Of a stretch of DNA of 64,000 nt, positions 56,880-64,000 are shown piece by piece. The position numbers and the translations under genes are program-made. This DNA comes from Datnioides undecimradiatus (lineage: Eukaryota > Chordata > Actinopteri > Lobotiformes > Datnioididae), in contig WARS01000010.1 in the NCBI GenBank assembly GCA_008933995.1, positions 9,217,001-9,281,000 on the forward strand, given 5' to 3'. Numbering within the stretch: the stretch's first letter is position 1; every line of letters begins with the position of its first letter. The notes under the pieces are model-generated. The model was not told where the DNA came from. It saw nothing but the letters and a program-made list of their open reading frames with translations, and did not search any database.

Positions 56880-59800
56880 AAGCTCTAGAAAGCTGCTTTT
56901 GCATTAAATTTACTGAATTTTGACACTGAACTCAAACTGATTGAGTTTACTCATCATATACTATCCCATGGACACAACGTAAGGTGCAACTGACTTCCAA
57001 AGCCAAAACATGTTTTTGATCCAGTAGTTTGGTTTTAAACTTCAATAAACTATTGCTAACTGTCTTGTGAGGCTGTTCTTAGAGTTGAGCTCTAATCTGC
57101 AACTAGCACTTAAACTGATCTTACAGTTACAGTGATCATCACCTTCGTTTAGCTTATTAGCATGCTAATATTTGTCAGGTAGACGTGATCGTAAGTTCAT
57201 TAGTTTTGTTATCATTTTGTTATAAACAAGTATTTGATCCGATGAAGGAGAAACCTCCTCTGAGGTCTCCATTGTACGTTCAGATGTAGGAAAATTAAAC
57301 AGATTTAAAGTGAAAATTTTTATGGTGAGTCAACTATGACTCATGAGTTACCCTGTGTCTCAATTTTATGATGATTTACTGTATTTGTGACTCACTTTTA
57401 AAAAAAAATTTCTGTCACCTTTATTTTTTGTGGCAGCTATTGCCTTCCATAGTGCACAGTACTGCAAACAGATACAGCTTTAGTTTGCTGTCCAGCTGAG
57501 GCAGAACGCAGCCGGTCACGCTACTGTTTCCTAACCATGAAAACCTGTGACTTTTGGAGGACATTGTAAGTGTCATTTAGGCATTAATCCCATCTGACCC
57601 TGTCTGCTGTTCCCAGGATACATTAGCATTTTGGATACTATTTTGGTTGAAGTATTTACATAAAACTTTTGTCTGACACATAAAGACTATTTTCTCAAAA
57701 ATCAATCAAAAATGGTAAACAGTACTGTAATATGTCCAAGTTACAGTATTAATGTTATATTTCTGTCTATTAAAATTGATTCATTTGAGTTAAACATTCA
57801 CTCTTGGGTCACATCCTCACATTGTGATGATAGTAACAAGTTGATTTTCAGGTTGACTTGTCAGCAGAGTCAACCTACACTTGAACTTCTCCAGATAAGC
57901 CCAAAGCTCAATTTATAAAAGGGGTTTCTCTGCTCCTCTGCACTCGTCTTAGCCTCCTCTGCCTTCATTTGTTGCTGTGCTGGTTCACTCCAGCTCCAAC
58001 ACCACACAGCATGGGTTGGGGAGAGGGTCACAGAGAGCAGGGGCTTGACTTCATCGATCTAACAGCTCTCAGACGCATTAACAGCAGCAGCCATTCGGGC
58101 GTCCGGAGGGAAGCTCATGTAGTGTCCAGACAGTTGCTGAAAACTTAAGACCTGAGCTAAAAGAACTCTTAGCTGTGGTGGCCACTTTGTAGACAAAGAG
58201 ATGTAAGGGGGGAAAAAAAACCCCACTGATGGCAGGAGATGTGGTGAAAAGGTCAAGATTAGGTGGGGGCTTCAGAGATGTTATAGTTGTAAAATGTGTT
58301 AAAAAAAAAAAAAGCAATGTTAGCAGCAAGGAGCATCTGCACAGGAGTAGAATACTCCAATGGCAAAACTCCTCAATACTAATTCTGATCACTTCAGTTT
58401 TAAATGCAAATCACCCCCTCTGGTTGTGTGTGATGTTTAAGCTGGATCAGGGAGCATCCTGTTAATTAGACTACTTATTTTAAATAATGTTGTGGGATAC
58501 AGTCAATTATCATACTGGGCAGATGCAAATGGATTTAAAAAGTAGTACTGTCCAGATGGCAATCTCTAAAAAAAGTATGAGAATGAAGAATAACACATTT
58601 TTGGGTTTCTTTTCCATTATTATTGAGATAGAGATTGTGCTATTGTGGAAATGCCAACCCAATCTTTGAGGTGGTTGAGATATAGACATTCAAAAATGTC
58701 AAATCTGATAGAAAATGACCTTCTAAAACAACTAACGATAAAAAGTTTGAAAACAGCTCCAACTTCTGACTTTACTTTGGTCTTCAGAAGTCGATCCAAC
58801 GTGCACTTGATGGCTTTAAGTTTACTGTAATTCCGCTACTTTTGGCAGCAACTACCTTCTTCAGTAACAATTACTGAAATTTAGAATTTGCACAATACTT
58901 TTCTCTTACAGGAAATAATAAACACCTACAAAAAAGATAGGTGTAGTCGATTCCACAGATTTAATGTCAGCCAACCTTCTTTTACCAAATCCTACTGTCT
59001 AACCAAGGCAATACAAGTGTAGTGTGCAGGCAAAGACAATGGTTGGCGTTGTCCTCTGGCAGTCAGCATTAATAACTCATGTCACTACAGAGATAAACTT
59101 TATCCATCCCTGTACCCATTAACACCTGTTTCACACTGTTCTGCAGCACAGTGTTCATTAATAATTACTTAGATATGCAGTCTTTCTGAGGTGATTCAAC
59201 CGTTTGAGAAAACGTGAAACACATTCGTTTTCAGTAATTTTGTCACAGACCGACAAAACGATGGATGTAACAATCTCAGTTAAACTGCCACAGGTTGCCA
59301 GTAGCAACCACTGCTTACCCAGGCCCATAACACTAATACTCATAACTCAAAATACTGACCGTCTGTATTACTCAACATTATAAATCACAGAAAAAAAAAT
59401 GGGAATCATTTTCAAGTGGAGGCAAGGGGTAGGCCAGTGGCTTGTTGAAGGTGTGGCAGCACCAGGAAACCCACAAAATGTGAGAGTCATTGTTGATATC
59501 AATCTGCTCCTCCTTCACTCTTGTACTGTACACCTCCTGGGCAGGTCGCATACAGACCTTTGCAATTATGTTTTCTGCTGTCTTTTTATCCTGAATTTGA
59601 CTGTTGCACTGTGCATTATTGATTTGCCTCCTTTCGGTCCACAGGGCTGGTTATTGCCTATGTTCTTTCCCTTCTTTTATCTGATTTTAGCTAGAAAGGA
59701 TATTGTGTCTTTATGAAATTGACTCTCTGATAATATCTGAAAATGCATAAATGTCTGTGGTTAAATAAGGAAGATATACCCGGCCTACGGGAACAGAAAA

Positions 59801-60982
59801 CTGTATTATTACAGTAAATTAAACAGTTCCAACTTCAACTCCCCCAGAGATCCTCCGTGGCCAACACTGAGCTTCATCTTCAAAATACTGAATCGAGTGA
59901 CTTATGTGAAAACATCAACATCAAAGTCTGGTACCAAAAGTATTTTTATAACATTGTACCACTATCAAGATACATAACAAACATTAACATGGTTAACACC
60001 CAACAACACCTGAAACTCTAGATGACAGTAGTGCACATCTACTTTAATAATGTTAACACACTGCTGAAGCTGATACAGTAGAAACTGGTATAAATGATAT
60101 TGTATTATTTGGCTTTTAACTTTGCTTGAACATGAATTCAAACTAATACAGTAACATACCATATATCTGAAAACTAAAATGTGTTCTCCCCATATTATCT
60201 ATATCATGATACTGCATTGTGAAGGTGACTCAAACTGAACTTTAAGATTAACGTGCTCATCAGCAGTGACATGCATAACATTTTTCAAACTCCACTTTTA
60301 TTAAGCTGACATGGACACACAAAATCCCCAAACTACAGATATATAAAGTAAACCTTAGTGCAACATGAGCATGAGATGATAACACAAAAAATATTTATGT
60401 ATTTGGCAAATGTACTCTTCGGACTGGCTCAGATCAACCTTTAATTACCTATTCAAACAAAATACAAAATCTCTTAATTCAAAAACAAGATAGATGAGTC
60501 AGATGTTTTCTGTGAATCGATGTGACCTTGAAAGAACTTGCAGTAATATACATTTTATATCTTTTGTTAAACACTGAGGGGCAGCATAGAGTGTTGGCAA
60601 GAGCAGACACGGACAGCTGAGTTTGTTGCAACTAGATCCAACTTCTGTGACTCCCTTTGGAAATTTAATACTCTTTGGTAATAGTTGAAAATTAGTAGAA
60701 CCTGTGCATCCAGGGGAGGTAGAAGAACTAAAATAAAGAATAAACAAACACAATGCTGTAAGGAGAGAATGACAGATCAAGGGCCTCCATCTTGCCCTGC
60801 AGAAGTCCACAAACAGGAAGAGGGGACAGTATGAGACAAACTCCATGCAGGGAAATGAAGTAGTGACTGGTGGCATGTGTCTCATCTGTTTGTGTGTATG
60901 ACAGAGAAAGAGATCGTCACCCCTAAATATAGTTGAGTGTGCCTCCAGCTGCTGACAAAGTCGTACCCCCCGTGCAGCTATG

Positions 60983-60983
<1 letters not shown>

Positions 60984-61019
<36 letters not shown>
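60984..61019. repeat. (CA)n microsatellite
   Basis: About 18 CA units. Confidence 0.9.
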
Positions 61020-61026
<7 letters not shown>

Positions 61027-62774
61027 TAAGTCATGTCTCCCTCTTGTGGTGGCTGCTGATGTACAGGCGCAGATGAGGTGGATGTCATTAACAACTGCCA
61101 AGGCTGATTATCTGTTAAAGACTAACAATAGATCACACTGTCAAACTAATTACTGTACTTCCTTTACACCTCTGTCCTGTCATTAGCTGTTTAACAAACG
61201 CATTATTTACACACAGGGCATGCAATACTACAGTAGATGTGCAAATAGTTACATTCATTTACCTCAAATGTAGACAGGAGCAGGTTAAAATATATATGGG
61301 TATATAAATATATGTCCATATTTTAAATGTATATTTGTATTTTGTATGTATTATTTCTGCACTTCTCCAGCTCGCCCTCTACCAGAACAACGTAGCCAAG
61401 CTTCTACTTTTAAAATTCAGTGTCTGCAGGGGCTTGGGGCATACAGCGGCATATAGGAAATGGATTTATGATTTGTTACAGACAAGTGTGGAAACTTTGA
61501 CGCTGTTAAACTCAAATCACAACTTTAAAAACCAGATCCGAAGGACTGGAAAAGTAATTGGCATGTTGCCCCTCTTCTTTTTAAATTGGAGGAGACAGTG
61601 AGGAAGAGGGGCCTTAAAATGACCTGAACCAGATCCCTCACAAACCTGAGAACAAGCTGATGCCTTTATGTGTTGACCAGACTGTGAGCTGTAAGTTTGA
61701 TTTTCCCCCTCACAGTAGGCCATGAATTATTTGTACGTGTATATGCTTGGATGGTATTTTATTTTGGGTGGTTTATTTAATATTTGATTTCAACTCAGGG
61801 CTAGTTTTTGGGCCAGGCCGTAACCTCATATCTGGCAATAAAAGAAATACTGAATAAATTGACAGGTACTGTGAGGACACTGCCGCACCTATACTGATAC
61901 ATAACTGTCGCAGTATCATCTCTCTGTAAGATATCTTGCTGGAAATGAGGGCACTATTCCCAGCCTTCAGTTCTTGAGGGAGTCAGAGTGTTGTCAGTTA
62001 TTCCAGTAATTTACTGATGAAGAGTTTTGGCTCAAATCTGCACCAGAGCTAGGTGAGATGATTTATTTGTCATCCTAAACTCAATGTTTTGTTTTGGGTT
62101 TTTTTTTCCAAATCAACCTGCATATTTTGTCTTATTTCAGGATGGACTGATATAATAATTATTCTATTTATATCACACTTTTCAGGACAGGAGTGCATGC
62201 ATTAAAAACAGCAAAAAGAAAGTACATGACCCATCAAACATCACCCACAAAAGGTAAAAACATTCAAAAAGAGTGAGTGGTAAGCCAGCAGATCTAAGAA
62301 TCTCACAGGCACAGCTTTATTTGTCCCCATCACTTGAAATTTAACACTGTACCCTCATTCTAAATAAGATTAGAACGACCAAATTAAAATGAATTCTGTT
62401 GGTAAATTGCCATGAAATCCCCCAGAGCTGTAAAAATGACTCACAATGCGATGTTATGTCAGGATGACGCATCGCCTAAATAGGAAAAAAAAAAAAAAAA
62501 GAAGTGTAACTCCTTGTGTTCAGAGGTGGAAAACTGGAACCAGGTGAGCTGACTCCTGGGAGGGGTCCACCTCTGCGCTCATTTCCAGTAATTGAACTTC
62601 AAAAAAAGAAAGTGAAAGAGAGACTGATGGAAAGACAGAAAAAAGACACAAGCCGAGAGAAGACAGTGAGAGTGGGTGAGCCGACGAGGAGAAGGGTAAG
62701 ACACAGACACAGCAGGCGTCTTGTGAAAAGGCCACGTTCACAGACCTTCTCCATGTACGGAAATATTCCAGCGC

Positions 62775-62900
62775 ACGTCACCGATTATGAGACGTCATGA
62801 TGTGAAGGATAAGTGGTTCAGTATTGAATTATTGCTCCCTCCTCTTTCTCCTCTGTCCCCGAGTCAGCAGTGGAGGGTCAGTGAGGTCACCATGACGTAA
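62775..62900. promoter_or_regulatory. Cluster of CRE/ATF-like sites
   Basis: Within 126 bp: CACGTCACC (CGTCA at 62776-62780), GACGTCAT (62791-62798) and TGACGTAA (62893-62900); a further TGACGCATC is at 62465. CpG-containing words are otherwise rare nearby. It could be a promoter or enhancer; no transcript is evident. Confidence 0.3.
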
Positions 62901-64000
62901 AGCCCACTGACATCATGACAGACAGAGAAAGCTCCTTGTTTGTAAAACATAAAAAAAGTTTTACTACTGTCATTAGAAAGTATTCTTTGAAATAACAGCT
63001 TAAGATTCCTTCCATCATATGTATTTCCACATCATGGTGAAAGGTCTAAAACTAACTAGATCTATGTATTTTGTTCAGATGTGAACTTTTTGTATCCGAA
63101 GTGTTTCGAACCATTTTGAAATCCAGAGAAATTCATCCTTTAAACCAGGATAAACCAGCTCTGTTCCATTTGATCGCCTTCCAACGGCGTCATCGTGCCC
63201 CTCTTGCGCCTGGGCCAGTGTTGTGGTTGCCTGCCAGAAGCTGTCACCAGTTGACTTTTCTTCCAGCTTTAAGCACAAATGTGTGACTGCTTTATTCAGT
63301 GTTTTTAATCAGTTTGAAATAATCTCGCCTGTGTGTTCTGGAGAGGGTAAACCTCTGGATGATTTAACTCCTGATAAAAACCGACTGCACTGACAGCAGG
63401 GGGACTACCCCGGTGAGCAACACATTCATTTTGATGCATTAATTTTCACAAGAGTCACAAAACTGGGTGTCTCCTTAACCTCAAAATAGTCTGACAGGCC
63501 AAATTGCATTGATTCTTAGATACTTAGACATTTGTAGTTGTTGAACAGCCCTTCATTAGTTTATTACCTATTCACGAGTATTTGTTTGAGTAAATTACCT
63601 ATGCAATATAGTCACCTATATTATATTAGGAATATTAGAATGTCACTTATCAGGTTTTTCCTGATTTATCCCTCACTCGTTAATGAGAAAGCCTCAGGAT
63701 GCATTGTCATTGTATGCAGCGTCACAGTCAGAGAAGTCAGAGAAACACAGAGTCAGCAGTTTTCACAGGTAGATTTACACTGGCTCCAAAACTCCAGGAT
63801 TACACTGAGGAAGAGTCCACAATATTAATATGAGGGGATTTGAGGGTTTTATTCATTTCTTGCCTCCCCCTTCACAAACTTTCTTGCAGCCTGACTTTGA
63901 TGTCCTTGACCAAGAGAGCATAGACCTACACTCTCAGAGTCTGGATCATGTTAAACAGTAGAATCCTTTTATAAAGGTGATTAATAATCTTATCTAAGAG

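Larger units (their letters stand above)
56885..64000. other. Intergenic 3' of actinodin, no gene recognised
   Basis: 7.1 kb of mostly AT-rich sequence. Visible items: an A-run at 58302-58313, a CA microsatellite at 60984-61019, an A-run of about 17 at 62484-62500 and a cluster of CRE-like sites at 62775-62900. Both strands were read. The open frames present (for example 60499-61101 minus, 62516-62800 plus) have no family resemblance. Confidence 0.6.

Noticed and set aside
60499..61101. 200-codon open frame on the minus strand
   Set aside because: It runs through a CA microsatellite, has no recognisable domain, and shows no promoter or splice context. A chance frame is more likely.
62516..62800. 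94-codon basic open frame
   Set aside because: Arg/Lys-rich from purine-rich DNA following an A-run; no splice sites or family support.

Overview
The window is vertebrate nuclear DNA, most likely from a spiny-rayed (percomorph) teleost. It has spliced genes with GT-AG introns, compact intergenic spaces, many CA/GT microsatellites, interspersed repeats of types I recall from fish genomes, and an actinodin gene, a family known from fishes and absent from tetrapods. All exon coordinates below were read by eye from reading frame, splice sites and protein resemblance. Every predicted CDS closes in frame.

All five genes lie on the + strand. (1) 1987-33940: 23 coding exons of arhgap21, a large Rho/Cdc42 GTPase-activating protein with PDZ, PH and RhoGAP domains. 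It lacks its 5' end, because the exon carrying the start of the PDZ domain lies upstream of the window. Its 3'UTR runs to a poly(A) signal near 35124. (2) 36.3-39.3 kb: a secreted apolipoprotein D-type lipocalin (183 aa). (3) 41.0-42.8 kb: otospiralin (89 aa), a small secreted inner-ear protein. (4) 43.5-47.8 kb: cops9, the 57-aa acidic subunit of the COP9 signalosome. (5) 50.1-56.9 kb: an actinodin (647 aa), a secreted structural protein of actinotrichia, the fibrils of fish fin folds.

The intervals 1-1986, 2009-11800 (a 9.8-kb intron), 56880-64000 and most other introns show no convincing coding sequence. They hold microsatellites and fragments of at least three dispersed repeat families. 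The genes do not form one pathway. They are chromosomal neighbours, and the otos-cops9 pair is also adjacent in human (2q37, from memory), so the actinodin gene marks where a counterpart may have stood in the tetrapod ancestor.

The most interesting element is the actinodin. All 16 of its cysteines fall in eight close pairs, seven with exactly seven residues between them. It also has a separate tandem repeat of about 16 residues and a tandem (CAGCAG) splice acceptor. I saw no CRISPR array, tRNA, rRNA, intact transposase or viral gene.
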